Shown in pieces: positions 8,497 through 16,957 of a DNA stretch of 51,811 nucleotides. Each line of letters opens with the position of its first letter. Position 1 is the stretch's first letter. Both the position numbers and the translations under genes were made by a program. This DNA is from Deltaproteobacteria bacterium (GTDB lineage: Bacteria; Bdellovibrionota_B; Oligoflexia; Oligoflexales; Bog-1112), in contig JACKAG010000015.1 of assembly GCA_020635195.1 (NCBI GenBank), positions 1 to 51,811 on the forward strand, written 5' to 3'. Below the pieces are notes generated by a model. It made no database searches and was not told the DNA's origin. It saw nothing but the letters and a program-made list of their open reading frames with translations.

Positions 8497-9108
8497 ATGG
8501 ATAAAAGATTGGTAAAAATTGGAGAAGCTGCCCGCCTTTTGGGAACCTCGGTTGTTAATATGCGACGATGGGAGGCAAGCGGTGAACTTTTGCCAGCCAG
8601 AAAAACTAAAGGCGGAACTCGCTATTATGATGTCGCCGAACTTTTAAACCAAAAAAATGGTGATACACCAACGGTTTGCTATGCTCGTGTTTCAAGTCAC
8701 GATCAAAAAGCAGATTTAGAGCGTCAGCAAATTATGCTGGAGTCATACTGCGCTGCGAAAGGCTGGCGTTCAACCTGCATAAAAGACCTCGGCTCTGGAA
8801 TAAACGACAAGAAGAAAGGTCTTCAGCAGCTTTTAGAGATAATTTTGCAAAAGCAAACGAAACGACTTGTGTTGACCCATAAAGACCGTTTGCTCCGATT
8901 TGGTTCGGAGCTTGTTTTTGCTATGTGCGCCTTACAAGGCATAGAGATTGTGATTATTCACCAGGGGGACCAGCCGCTCTTCGAGGAAGAGCTGACGAAG
9001 GACGTTCTTGAGATTATTACAGTATTTTCTGCCAGATTATATGGCAGCAGAAGCCATGAAAACAAAAAATTAATGGAGAAACTAGCGGAGGCCGCAACTT
9101 CATGCTGA
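8497..9108 (+). CDS. tnpA: IS607 TnpA: MerR-type HTH plus serine recombinase
   Basis: 203 residues. The N-terminal MerR-like DNA-binding domain (GEAARLLGTSVVNMRRWEAS) leads into a small serine-recombinase domain with the catalytic serine in CYARVSSHDQKADLERQ and the conserved VLTHKDRLLRFG arginine segment. This enzyme alone catalyses IS607 excision and insertion. It overlaps tnpB by 7 bases. No strong ribosome site is visible; a GGGGG run ends 13 bases upstream of the ATG. Confidence 0.9.
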   Translation: MDKRLVKIGEAARLLGTSVVNMRRWEASGELLPARKTKGGTRYYDVAELLNQKNGDTPTVCYARVSSHDQKADLERQQIMLESYCAAKGWRSTCIKDLGSGINDKKKGLQQLLEIILQKQTKRLVLTHKDRLLRFGSELVFAMCALQGIEIVIIHQGDQPLFEEELTKDVLEIITVFSARLYGSRSHENKKLMEKLAEAATSC

Positions 9109-10313
9109 GTGTCCATCAAATCGCCCTTGACCCAAACAACAAGCAGAGGACTTTTTTTGCCAAATCTGCTGGGACAGCGCGATTTTCTTATAACTGGGCA
9201 CTTGCTCGTTGGAAAGAGCAGTATACTGCCGGCAATAAACCGAGTGAAGTTTCTCTTCGCCGTGAATTAAATGCCATTAAAAAAGAAGAATATCCATGGA
9301 TGCTTGAGGCAGGAAAATGCGCTCCTCAGCAGGCGATTAAAAACCTTGGCACCGCGTTCAATCGTTTTTTTAAAAAGCAAGGCGGGTATCCAAAATTCAA
9401 GAAAAAGGGCGAGCATGATTCGTTTCGCTGCGATAACGGACCTGCTAAAAAAGGAGCAGATGCTGTCCAAATCAAAGGTCGAAAGATCAAAATTCCCCGT
9501 CTGGGTTGGGTCCGAATGCGGGAGCCTCTTCGTTTTCAAGGTCAAATTAAATCAGCCACGGTAAGCCTCAGAGCTAATCGTTGGTACGTTAGTGTTACCG
9601 TAGAGACTTCAGAGATTATGAATCTACCTTCTAAAAACCAAGGAGCGGTAGGTATTGACCTCGGATCTCATCATCTGGCAACACTCTCCACCGGCAAAAA
9701 ATTTGAGGCCCCGAAACCATATAAAGCGCTACTGTCCAAGCTGAAGCGTATACAAAGACATGTAAGCAGGAAGAAGAAAGGTTCAGCTAACCGGAAAAAG
9801 GAGGTTTTTAAACTTCAAAAACTTCATGCACGCATTGCTGACTTACGATCTGAGTGTTTACATCAGCTTAGTTGCAAGTTTACAAATGATTTTCATTTCA
9901 TCGGCCTTGAGGATCTTAACGTTAAAGGAATGATGAGTAATCACTGCCTTGCCAGAGCTATTGCAGATCTTGGATTCTATGAATTTCGTCGTCAGCTTGA
10001 ATATAAAGGAAAACGTAAGGGATCTGAGGTTGTGGTCATTAACCGATGGTTTCCTTCAAGTAAGAAATGTTCCGCGTGCAAGAAAGTTAATAATGATTTG
10101 CAGTTGTTTGAGCGTACATGGGAATGCCCGAACTGTGGCGTTACACATGATCGTGATATCAACGCTGCCATAAATATTTTAGAAGAGGCCGCGAGTTCCG
10201 CGGTGTCAGCCTGTGGAGAGGGAAGCGCTGGCTTTGTTCATACGGACAAAGTGAAACTGCCCTTTGTGAAGCAGGAACCCAACAATAAATCTCATTATGC
10301 TCAGGTATTATGA
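9102..10313 (+). CDS. tnpB: TnpB RNA-guided nuclease of the IS607 element
   Basis: 403 residues, full length for TnpB. All three RuvC acidic residues are present: VGIDLGSHHLATLS, FIGLEDLNVKGM and HDRDINAAINI. The zinc-finger cysteines (CSACKK and CPNCG) lie between the last two. TnpB proteins cut DNA guided by an omega RNA transcribed from the right end of the element, keeping a copy at the donor site. Nothing suggests inactivation. The guide would be read from bases just beyond the right end, here falling in or near the degenerate iterons. Confidence 0.92.
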   Translation: MLSVHQIALDPNNKQRTFFAKSAGTARFSYNWALARWKEQYTAGNKPSEVSLRRELNAIKKEEYPWMLEAGKCAPQQAIKNLGTAFNRFFKKQGGYPKFKKKGEHDSFRCDNGPAKKGADAVQIKGRKIKIPRLGWVRMREPLRFQGQIKSATVSLRANRWYVSVTVETSEIMNLPSKNQGAVGIDLGSHHLATLSTGKKFEAPKPYKALLSKLKRIQRHVSRKKKGSANRKKEVFKLQKLHARIADLRSECLHQLSCKFTNDFHFIGLEDLNVKGMMSNHCLARAIADLGFYEFRRQLEYKGKRKGSEVVVINRWFPSSKKCSACKKVNNDLQLFERTWECPNCGVTHDRDINAAINILEEAASSAVSACGEGSAGFVHTDKVKLPFVKQEPNNKSHYAQVL

Positions 10314-10340
10314 GATTTGTATAGGTTTGGGAGAGCGGAG

Positions 10341-10397
10341 AAACTACTCGATTAGGGGGAGCTACTACTGGATTAGGGGGACACTGCTACTGAATTA
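10341..10397 (+). repeat. Degenerate iterons between IS607 and rep
   Basis: Two to three diverged copies of the iteron core: AACTACTCGATTAGGGGG, CTACTACTGGATTAGGGGG, and a truncated GCTACTGAATTA that runs into the rep stop codon. Spacing is about 20-22 bp. They share the orientation of the main array, so the array and these copies may once have been contiguous. Confidence 0.65.
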
Positions 10398-12503
10398 AAT
10401 AGCGCCAGAACGGTAAGTATGCACATTTCCATCTTTAATAAAGGTTTTTATTGGATCCATCACACCAGCAGCGATTAAGTCATCAATAGATCTTTTAATT
10501 TTTTTTCTTGCTTCTTTTTTATCGTAAGATGGATCTATTCCAAGAAGTTTTTTGCATTTGTCAACAGAAATTTTCATCGCTTGTGCATTTTGAGATGCAT
10601 AAAAAATATAAAAAGCGAGACTGTCTCCTGTCAGGCCATGAGCAATAGACTTTTGAAACATGGTGTACTCTTGGATTCTGTAGAATGTTATCATGAAGTG
10701 GTTGAATCCAATTCTTACTTTACAGTTCCTTCCCTCTCCCACACTGTAAACATCATTTATCAAAGGCCCTCTCCATCTATGCCCACGGCTGTTTTTAAAA
10801 TCAAGTGCCATCCGACGCAATCTATTTAACTGTCGAAGAACTTTATTAAAATTTGGTCCAGAAATATTTAATCCACTAATCGTTAGAATCTGACTCAAAC
10901 TAATGTCTAAAATCAGACCTCTTGCTCCATTATTATGAAGTCGTGTCAATTCATTAACCAAAAGAGCAAAAAGCTTCATATCACTCTGATCACATACAGG
11001 GCCAGAAACAATCAGAGTATCGCCATTGATCCACACGTCTTTGTGAACAGTAGCTTCTGGTCTATCTTTATCGAAATCTTTGCCATCGACGATGGCTGTA
11101 AGCTCTCCTCGTTTTTTTTTAGAAACGGTTTCAAATGCCGGATTTCGTGATAGCCAGTTCATTATATGACAAGTATTATCATCAATAAGCATCAATTTTG
11201 ATGAAGCTTCACCCATATTAAAATTCTCTATTTCTTCTTTTGTAACATCCGATACTTCGTTTGGATGAATTTCTAGACTGTTTTTGATTTCTACCGCTTT
11301 CTGCAATTCAAAGCCATGTTTGTACAACAAACCATTCCTTTCTTCACAGTGCCTGAGCAGCAGATCGACTTTTTTGCCGTGATTGACCTTATCTACAAGG
11401 AATTTCTTATACTCACCATCATAACCATCTATTTTAAAATGTCTCTTTAAATCTATTCGCGAAACCTCATGAATAAAGGCCACCCACCTGGCTAAAGAAT
11501 GAAGTTTGTAGCTTCCACCAATGGTTGAGCTTGGAGATGGCCTGTCCTTCCCCTTGATCATAGCAGATCGATTGGCATGATGCAGAACAAGGACGGCACA
11601 ACCAAGACTTTTTGCTATCAACTTAAATTCTTTGATGAGATCGCTGCATTCTCTCCCATCGTTGAGATCCCTGGCACTCCAGTAACTGAGATGGTCAATA
11701 ATGAGAAGGCGTAACGTATCCGGAACCGTGCCTTTCTTTTCCAGAGTCTTTCGAATAAGCGCAACAAGGGCTGATGAATCTACATTATTTTGAAGGTTTG
11801 TGCCATTGATCAGGTGGATATTTTTATCTAATATCTCATATTCTTCTTTCGATAAGTCCTTTACAATCTCGCGCTGCCTCTGACTGAAAACATCCAAAGA
11901 ATCTTCAAGAGTTACAATGCAAGCTGCACCGCCAATAATTGGTCCAAAACCCAGGAAGTCTTTCTTTCCGCCAGAAGCAATCTGATTTGCAATCAGCAGT
12001 GCCACCCCACTTTTGCCGCAGCCACCGGGTGAACACAAGATACCCACATGCTCTTTCAGAAGCCCTGGCAGTACAAAAGCATCCTCTGTTGGCGGTATGG
12101 CAGCCTCAAGATCCCAGCCTGAGACAGAGTCAGGACTTTCTTTGCCATCAGCCACCGAACCAGCAAGCTCCCCCCCTCTCAGGAGGAAACTTTTTGAGCC
12201 ATCCCTGATCTGATTTTTAACTTCATTACGTCCCGTCTGCATATGAAGATTATTTCCGCTGCTTGGATGTCCTTTGCTATGAAAGGAAATCTTTGTCTGG
12301 GGGCTTTGATCACTTCCAATAGTGAGGGATATTTTACTGGCGTCCCTTGAACCCACATACCAGTGGGATTTCCTGTCTTTTTCACTTTCCCCAAATCTGT
12401 GAATCTTCCCATCGAGAGTCAGCTCATTGGGAAGGGGGAAGGCTTGCTTGGCGATGAAATCAGCCAATTGATCATTAGCGGACTGCGTGTTAGATTCCCT
12501 CAC
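10395..12503 (-). CDS. Replication protein: RepA-like helicase fused to RepC-like initiator
   Basis: 702 residues. Residues 25-55 (LDGKIHRFGESEKDRKSHWY) resemble the leader of plasmid and phage primase-type proteins. Residues about 140-400 form a RepA/AAA_25 hexameric helicase: Walker A SPGGCGKSG (158-166), the VTLEDSLDVFSQRQ segment, Walker B LRLLIIDHLSYW and the sensor LVLHHANRS. The C-terminal 230 residues (WINGDTLIVSGP, GPNFNKVLRQLNRLRR, GLTGDSLAFYIFYASQ) resemble the winged-helix RepC/TrfA iteron-binding initiators. In IncQ plasmids repA and repC are separate neighbouring genes. The GTG start at 12503 follows an AGGAGGT ribosome site by 7 bases. Loading of its own helicase at the 22-bp iterons is inferred. 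Confidence 0.8.
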   Translation of the reverse strand: MRESNTQSANDQLADFIAKQAFPLPNELTLDGKIHRFGESEKDRKSHWYVGSRDASKISLTIGSDQSPQTKISFHSKGHPSSGNNLHMQTGRNEVKNQIRDGSKSFLLRGGELAGSVADGKESPDSVSGWDLEAAIPPTEDAFVLPGLLKEHVGILCSPGGCGKSGVALLIANQIASGGKKDFLGFGPIIGGAACIVTLEDSLDVFSQRQREIVKDLSKEEYEILDKNIHLINGTNLQNNVDSSALVALIRKTLEKKGTVPDTLRLLIIDHLSYWSARDLNDGRECSDLIKEFKLIAKSLGCAVLVLHHANRSAMIKGKDRPSPSSTIGGSYKLHSLARWVAFIHEVSRIDLKRHFKIDGYDGEYKKFLVDKVNHGKKVDLLLRHCEERNGLLYKHGFELQKAVEIKNSLEIHPNEVSDVTKEEIENFNMGEASSKLMLIDDNTCHIMNWLSRNPAFETVSKKKRGELTAIVDGKDFDKDRPEATVHKDVWINGDTLIVSGPVCDQSDMKLFALLVNELTRLHNNGARGLILDISLSQILTISGLNISGPNFNKVLRQLNRLRRMALDFKNSRGHRWRGPLINDVYSVGEGRNCKVRIGFNHFMITFYRIQEYTMFQKSIAHGLTGDSLAFYIFYASQNAQAMKISVDKCKKLLGIDPSYDKKEARKKIKRSIDDLIAAGVMDPIKTFIKDGNVHTYRSGAI

Positions 12504-12539
12504 TAGACTTACCTCCTAGGACGTTAGGTGGTGGGTTTA

Positions 12540-12573
12540 GGGTTCGTCTTTGACTGGAACCAAAGACGAGCCC
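12540..12573. repeat. 13-bp inverted repeat between the HTH gene and rep
   Basis: GGGTTCGTCTTTG and CAAAGACGAGCCC flank an 8-base loop (one G-T wobble). It lies 37 bases upstream of the rep GTG start and just after the 12602-13735 gene. No T-run follows on either strand, so it may be an operator, a leader hairpin or a weak terminator rather than a standard intrinsic terminator. Confidence 0.5.
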
Positions 12574-12601
12574 GACATAGATACAGATAATACATAGCTA
12601 T

Positions 12602-13735
12602 CTAAAATGACATTTCGTTTTTTTTCCGAAAGCCAATGAAAAACAAGTGTATCAGGTAGGCATTTAGCAGCATAGCCGCAATCCGAATCCAGACAGCATA
12701 GCCTAAGCCAGTATTGTGGAAGTCACCGCCAGAATTCTCCAACAGACTGATATTATGGTCAATACTGGCAAGATTTTGCCGTTCTGCTCCAATACCGGCC
12801 ATCAGCTCCTGCCTTTTTGTTATATATGTCTCCGGAATCTTCTCCAGGGCGGATAAGTGCGCACCAATAGCAGCCACAGTAAGCCTGCGGTTTTCGGCAA
12901 GACGTTCATAGCGGCCAGATCCAAGCGTCATTTGAGAGGATAAAGAGCTGTGCATAAAAATGCCAAGACCCAGAATACTGGTTAAGAGCATGGCCAAAGC
13001 AATCACGCGATGAGAGCTCTTAACGGCGAGGGCGAAACAGGCGGCAGAAAGAAACGGAATCAGCTCAGAGACAATTGCACTGCTGATCGCCGATAAAGGG
13101 ACGGGGTCGATGGCGGAGAAAAAAACAACGCCCTGGTATATAAGATAGGCGGTGAGAAAAGTGATACATATCACCAATAACGCACTCGCAGGTTTCATCG
13201 CGGTATTTAATAATGCCCGCCAGCTGAGATTGCAGCTGACCTGAGCGCACTCCTCATCTGGGATTTGAGTGGTACCTGTTGCGGAAATTTCGCCCGGACA
13301 CTGCCCCTCCAAAGCTATAAGCCGATTCTCGATAGCTTCAAGTTTGCTGATAAGTTCATTGAATCCTGTGACCGTCGGGAATGCTTTGACCTCTCCATCA
13401 GATTGCTGTCTGCCAACCATTGAGGTGATCTCCGTCAAAAGTTCTGAATCTGAGAGAGAACGAGAGGCAAGATTCAGGATTTTTGTGTTTGTGATACTTT
13501 CACGATTTAATTGGATGATCTCTTTAATATTAGCCGGCCATTTTCCTATTCTTTGATATCTGCCAACCATCTGACGATTGCAGGATAAGTACTCCGCAAT
13601 CTCCTTCTGTGTATGTCCTTCATCACACAAGCGAGCCAGCTCCTCACCATACTTGACCGGATTCGTGATACGCAACTTTTGGTATGTATTGGCATCATCA
13701 ATGAATACTTTTGCGCTTGAAAGAGAGGGGGTCAT
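12602..13735 (-). CDS. Membrane-anchored helix-turn-helix protein (KorB/ParB-like N-terminus)
   Basis: 377 residues from the ATG at 13735, preceded by GAGG at 8 bases. Residues 20-75 look like a KorB/ParB-type DNA-binding unit: YGEELARLCDEG, then the HTH TQKEIAEYLSCNRQMVGRY (42-60). Residues 125-145 form a short coiled helix. Four membrane helices follow (about 183-207, 215-237, 243-262 and 346-369), with an 80-residue helical, possibly coiled region between the third and fourth. It is divergent from parA across the 52-bp palindrome, so it may bind that site and tether DNA to the membrane, or regulate the Par operon. The architecture is not one I recognise; the function is inferred. Confidence 0.7.
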   Translation of the reverse strand: MTPSLSSAKVFIDDANTYQKLRITNPVKYGEELARLCDEGHTQKEIAEYLSCNRQMVGRYQRIGKWPANIKEIIQLNRESITNTKILNLASRSLSDSELLTEITSMVGRQQSDGEVKAFPTVTGFNELISKLEAIENRLIALEGQCPGEISATGTTQIPDEECAQVSCNLSWRALLNTAMKPASALLVICITFLTAYLIYQGVVFFSAIDPVPLSAISSAIVSELIPFLSAACFALAVKSSHRVIALAMLLTSILGLGIFMHSSLSSQMTLGSGRYERLAENRRLTVAAIGAHLSALEKIPETYITKRQELMAGIGAERQNLASIDHNISLLENSGGDFHNTGLGYAVWIRIAAMLLNAYLIHLFFIGFRKKNEMSF

Positions 13736-13833
13736 AAAACAACCTCGGTATATATCAGAATTGACAGAGATGGTTATGACTTTCATTGTAACTCAGGTGA
13801 TATATATCATGCAATATAAATGTCTATGGTTCT

Positions 13834-13889
13834 TAACGTCACTCATGACGTCACTCATGACGTCATGAGTGACGTCATGAGTGACGTCA
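13834..13889. promoter_or_regulatory. Putative centromere/operator: five TGACGTCA boxes forming a 52-bp perfect palindrome
   Basis: TGACGTCA boxes (the first is TAACGTCA) begin at 13834, 13846, 13858, 13870 and 13882, exactly 12 bp apart. The linkers are CTCA on the left and TGAG on the right, so 13836-13887 is a perfect palindrome centred at 13861/13862. It lies between divergent promoters of the membrane HTH gene and parA. This is the expected place for a partition site that doubles as an operator. Confidence 0.75.
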
Positions 13890-13980
13890 CAGTTGCATAT
13901 AGTTAAGACAGCTTGCAGTTAGCTTTGCGGAGCTGCTATACTGTTCTGGTGTATGCTGTTTACTCGTCTTGGATGGTGTT

Positions 13981-14781
13981 ATGAAAACAATCGCCGTTTG
14001 TTGCGGAAAAGGTGGGGTTGGAAAAACATTTTCCGCACTCTCCATTGCTGTAGAGCTGGGGATCAAGTCTTCTGGCAAGAAAAGAATCTTGATTGTCGAC
14101 CTTGACCCTTCAATTAACACATCGGTTCGTATATCTGGCAGTGATGAACGCGGAGTTACAATCGCGGAACTGTTTCAGGATATGACCATTGACCCCGGCC
14201 AGGCGATTTATCCGGCTACTGAGAATTATCCCGGCGTCAGCGTCATGGCCAGTTCAGACAAATTGGACTTTGTGGATCAGCTGATCACCAAGCGTAAGAA
14301 TCCCGACTCCATTCTGAGACGTATTCTCAAGCAAGTCGAAGGCCAGTTTGACGTAGTCATTATCGACTGTCCGCCTTCACGGGGCACACTGGTCTCTAAT
14401 GCTCTTGTCGCCTGTGATGCCTATATTACCCCCTTCGGCCTTGACGATGCCTCTATTGACGGTGTGTTGGCGATAGAACGTCTGGTGGAGGAGCTTATAA
14501 ATGAGGAAGTCCTGAGCGAGCGGCCTGTCAATCTTGGCGCATTCTGTACAGCCTACGAAAAAGAGCGGTCAAGAGCCACAAAGAATGTGATTCATGTTGC
14601 AAATGAATATCTGAAGGGTACGATGCTCAACATCCAAATACCCGGGACGTCCCATGTCCGAGAAGCTGTCAGCCACCAGTCAACTTTACAGTTCGACCGT
14701 AAGCACAAAGTGTGTCTTGCTTATGAGCAATTGACAAACCATATCATCAAAAAAATGTCTCTTAGGGGGTATAGTCTATGA
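13981..14781 (+). CDS. parA: ParA-family partition ATPase
   Basis: 266 residues. The deviant Walker A motif GKGGVGKT (residues 9-16) with the signature lysine, the A' motif LIVDLDPSINTS and the Walker B region DVVIIDCPPSRG mark it as a ParA/MinD-type ATPase. There is no N-terminal HTH extension, so it resembles small type Ib ParA proteins, where the partner protein acts as repressor. The ATG at 13981 is chosen over an in-frame TTG 12 bases upstream. It overlaps the next gene by 4 bases and heads a three-gene operon downstream of the palindromic site. Confidence 0.92.
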   Translation: MKTIAVCCGKGGVGKTFSALSIAVELGIKSSGKKRILIVDLDPSINTSVRISGSDERGVTIAELFQDMTIDPGQAIYPATENYPGVSVMASSDKLDFVDQLITKRKNPDSILRRILKQVEGQFDVVIIDCPPSRGTLVSNALVACDAYITPFGLDDASIDGVLAIERLVEELINEEVLSERPVNLGAFCTAYEKERSRATKNVIHVANEYLKGTMLNIQIPGTSHVREAVSHQSTLQFDRKHKVCLAYEQLTNHIIKKMSLRGYSL

Positions 14782-15113
14782 GCAAGCCAAGATTCGCCAA
14801 TGTCACCGCTTCTTCTCGACGCCCAAAGATGGAAAACAGCGTCAACGAGATGAAAGAAACCACAAGCTCAGGCCTGACCGGGGCAATTTCCGCTCAAGGT
14901 GACACTGAAAAATATGAACAATCTAAATCTATTACTGACTTTATGGAGCAGCAAAAGCAGGCCTTAAAGCGGGAACCGACCAGACCAATTACCCTTCGCT
15001 TTGAAGAGTCTTTATGGCAGCAGGTCGAATCCCTGAGAGGTCCTCTGTCTAAAAATGATTTTTTCAAGTATCTGGTTGATTTTTACGCTGATCAACAAAA
15101 TACTGCACGATAA
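14778..15113 (+). CDS. Small ParB-like partition partner (probable ribbon-helix-helix)
   Basis: 111 residues. A disordered N-terminus of about 65 residues is followed by ITLRFEESLWQQVESLRG and LSKNDFFKYLVDFYADQ, which fit a ribbon-helix-helix DNA-binding fold (beta strand, two helices). Small RHH partners paired with type Ib ParA proteins bind the centromere and repress the operon. The start overlaps the parA stop (ATGA). The basic N-terminus (KPRFANVTASSRRPK) could hold the arginine finger that stimulates ParA. Assigned from context and size more than from sequence identity. Confidence 0.65.
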   Translation: MSKPRFANVTASSRRPKMENSVNEMKETTSSGLTGAISAQGDTEKYEQSKSITDFMEQQKQALKREPTRPITLRFEESLWQQVESLRGPLSKNDFFKYLVDFYADQQNTAR

Positions 15114-15116
15114 GTC

Positions 15117-15386
15117 ATGATAAGGACTAAAGCGCTGCAGGATTTTCAGCGTATTCCCGGAGTAGGTATAAAGGTTGCTCAGGATCTTTGGGATCTTGGC
15201 TACAGGAATACTTCTGATCTCAAAAGTCAGGATCCACAAGCCATGTACGATCGTTTATGCCAGATCCAAAAGACAAAAGTTGACCGATGCATGCTCTACG
15301 TTTTCCGTTGTGCCGTCTATTATGCAACAGAATCAAATCCAAATCCTGATCTCCTTAAATGGTGGAGATGGAAAGATCAATCATGA
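15117..15386 (+). CDS. Helix-hairpin-helix protein, Cdd1 ('pathogenicity locus') family
   Basis: 89 residues, starting 3 bases after the ParB-like stop. Helix-hairpin-helix core: LQDFQRIPGVGIKVAQDLWD, then DLKSQDPQAMYDRLCQIQ, and the characteristic CMLYVFRCAVYYA and C-terminal LLKWWRWKD of the Cdd1 family. Such proteins are thought to bind DNA non-specifically; their role is unknown. Its position as third gene of the par operon is unusual and suggests a role in plasmid maintenance. Confidence 0.75.
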   Translation: MIRTKALQDFQRIPGVGIKVAQDLWDLGYRNTSDLKSQDPQAMYDRLCQIQKTKVDRCMLYVFRCAVYYATESNPNPDLLKWWRWKDQS

Positions 15387-15794
15387 TCCTCACCGCAAAT
15401 CCATTCTTCAGATATCATACGTAAAAATTAAAAAATCAGAGTTATTACAATCCTGCAGCCAAGCAATAGCTACATCATGCTATCATGCTCTCGGGCCATC
15501 CGCTCATCATGCTCCTTCAATTCTGAGGAACAAGGAATATTCGATCTCTTAAACAGATCATCTCTGTATGAACCTGGGCCAAAACAGACTATGTAAGCGA
15601 CCAAATCCGGATTCGGTTCCAGTTACCTGCCCTCCAGATGGAATGGTGCATATTCCATCACAGCCGCTGATTTCATTTGTAAAGAACCTTAATATGACAC
15701 CGCCCTTTTACCAACTACGCTGGCAAAGTTCAGTACAATCAATACAACAGATGTAGAGCCTTATTTAAGGCAACATCCAAGTATCAGGAGTCAG
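15387..15794. other. Non-coding stretch after the par operon
   Basis: No convincing gene, strong terminator or promoter was seen. Short open frames lack ribosome sites and recognisable sequence. Confidence 0.5.
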
Positions 15795-16169
15795 TCAATC
15801 CAAAAAGCCCCAAAATGCTTTTGCCACACCAAACACCACATTTTCCTTGGTGAACTTTAGTGAACTTTCACTGCTTCGTAATACAGCCCAATCTGTTTCC
15901 ATGGTCACCCGATATTCCCCATTGACACGAACAAGACCCGACAATTTGCCAAAACCAATAGCTCTGATTTTAAGTTTGTAGGTTCCGTCTGAGACAGTGT
16001 ATGTTGACTCTTTCCCATTGGCAACATCACCAACCCTTTTTCCATCAATATACACTTCAAACGCCTGCGCACAGCCAAACCATCTGTCTTTCCGTGAAAT
16101 GACAATCTTTCCTGCATGTGCAATCTCTGAAACCAACAAAAAAAACAGTGAAAGAACTAAACCACGCAT
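15795..16169 (-). CDS. Small exported protein of unknown function
   Basis: 124 residues from the ATG at 16169 (AGGAG 7 bases upstream). A clear Sec signal peptide, MRGLVLSLFFLLVSEIAHA, is followed by a beta-rich domain: IVISRKDRWFGC, FEVYIDGKRVGDVANGKE, TYKLKIRAIGFGK. The pattern of a short strand, VYIDGK and VxNG is seen in small extracytoplasmic proteins with a PEGA-like or DUF2846-like beta sandwich, but the family is not certain. It stands alone between the par operon and the lipase. Confidence 0.65.
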   Translation of the reverse strand: MRGLVLSLFFLLVSEIAHAGKIVISRKDRWFGCAQAFEVYIDGKRVGDVANGKESTYTVSDGTYKLKIRAIGFGKLSGLVRVNGEYRVTMETDWAVLRSSESSLKFTKENVVFGVAKAFWGFLD

Positions 16170-16957
16170 AACTAACTCCTGAACTAAACACTCAAATCTA
16201 CGCCTCTTGCTCGGATATTTTATAAAGGTTCTGCTGTGAAATAAAACCACCTATTATTTCTGGGTTGACAGGAAAAATCCTCATGTCAGTATACATTCTT
16301 CAATGTGTCTCAATCGGATCTTTCCTGTCGACTTGATATAGTAAGGGCTTCTCTCCCTCGCAACGAACCTTCATGCAACATCCAAGCTTGAAGCCAGCCA
16401 TCACACCCGCTGTTCCATATTAAAAAACAATCTGCTGCTTTTTATGTCAACAAAAAACTTACACTATTCAAATCATTGTACGCTTATACGAAGTGATAAT
16501 TTGAACGGGATAGCCGGATTGAGTGAGGTAGGCTGCCTGTGTGAGTAGTTTTATAAACAGGAAGTCAGACAGCAAATCACTTATTTAAGAACCGAACTCC
16601 AATCTTTGAATATGATTGATGAGCTGTCAGATCGGGTCAGAAGTAATGAGGGGAACCTTGCCTGTCTTATCTGACCATCAGGCCGATAAGTTTTCAACCA
16701 AACTGCACGGAGCTGGCAGACCGAATGAATTACTCCCTTCAAACCCCGAATAGCTTTAACGGAGATCTTTCTTATGAGGTGCATGCTGGAGAAATAACAC
16801 CCCCTCAACTACAACTTGATAAATGAAATTTATACTCATTACTGGCTGATTGGTCAAAACAAATTCCTTTTGAGTTTATGATCGATTAACTATTCTGCTA
16901 GATTGAGAATGGGTGGATTGCAAATCTTGGCCGGATTTTTTGTGGGAGAAAAAAAGA
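16170..16957. other. 788-bp intergenic region
   Basis: No supported gene. Structures seen: GACAGGAAA near 16265 facing TTTCCTGTC near 16320, and an imperfect dyad at 16468-16505 whose right arm TATACGAAGTGAT differs by one base from a loxP arm; the left arm is poor. Promoter signals for the flanking genes probably lie here, but none stands out. Confidence 0.45.

Larger units (their letters stand above)
8480..10330 (+). mobile_element. IS607-family element (serine transposase plus TnpB)
   Basis: The tnpA-tnpB pair is diagnostic of IS607. Boundaries are approximate because these elements have no inverted repeats or target duplication. The 9-mer CTACTCGAT occurs at both edges (8490-8498 and 10344-10352) and may mark the recombination cores. 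Iterons lie on both sides, so the element appears to have entered the origin region between the main array and rep. Confidence 0.75.

Noticed and set aside
12540..12573. Standard intrinsic terminator
   Set aside because: The stem is strong but neither strand has a following T-run; reported only as an inverted repeat.
15568..15756. 62-codon open frame after the par operon
   Set aside because: No ribosome site, no similarity and no conserved pattern.
16468..16505. loxP-like site
   Set aside because: Only one arm matches; the other arm and spacer do not, and no Cre-like gene is adjacent.
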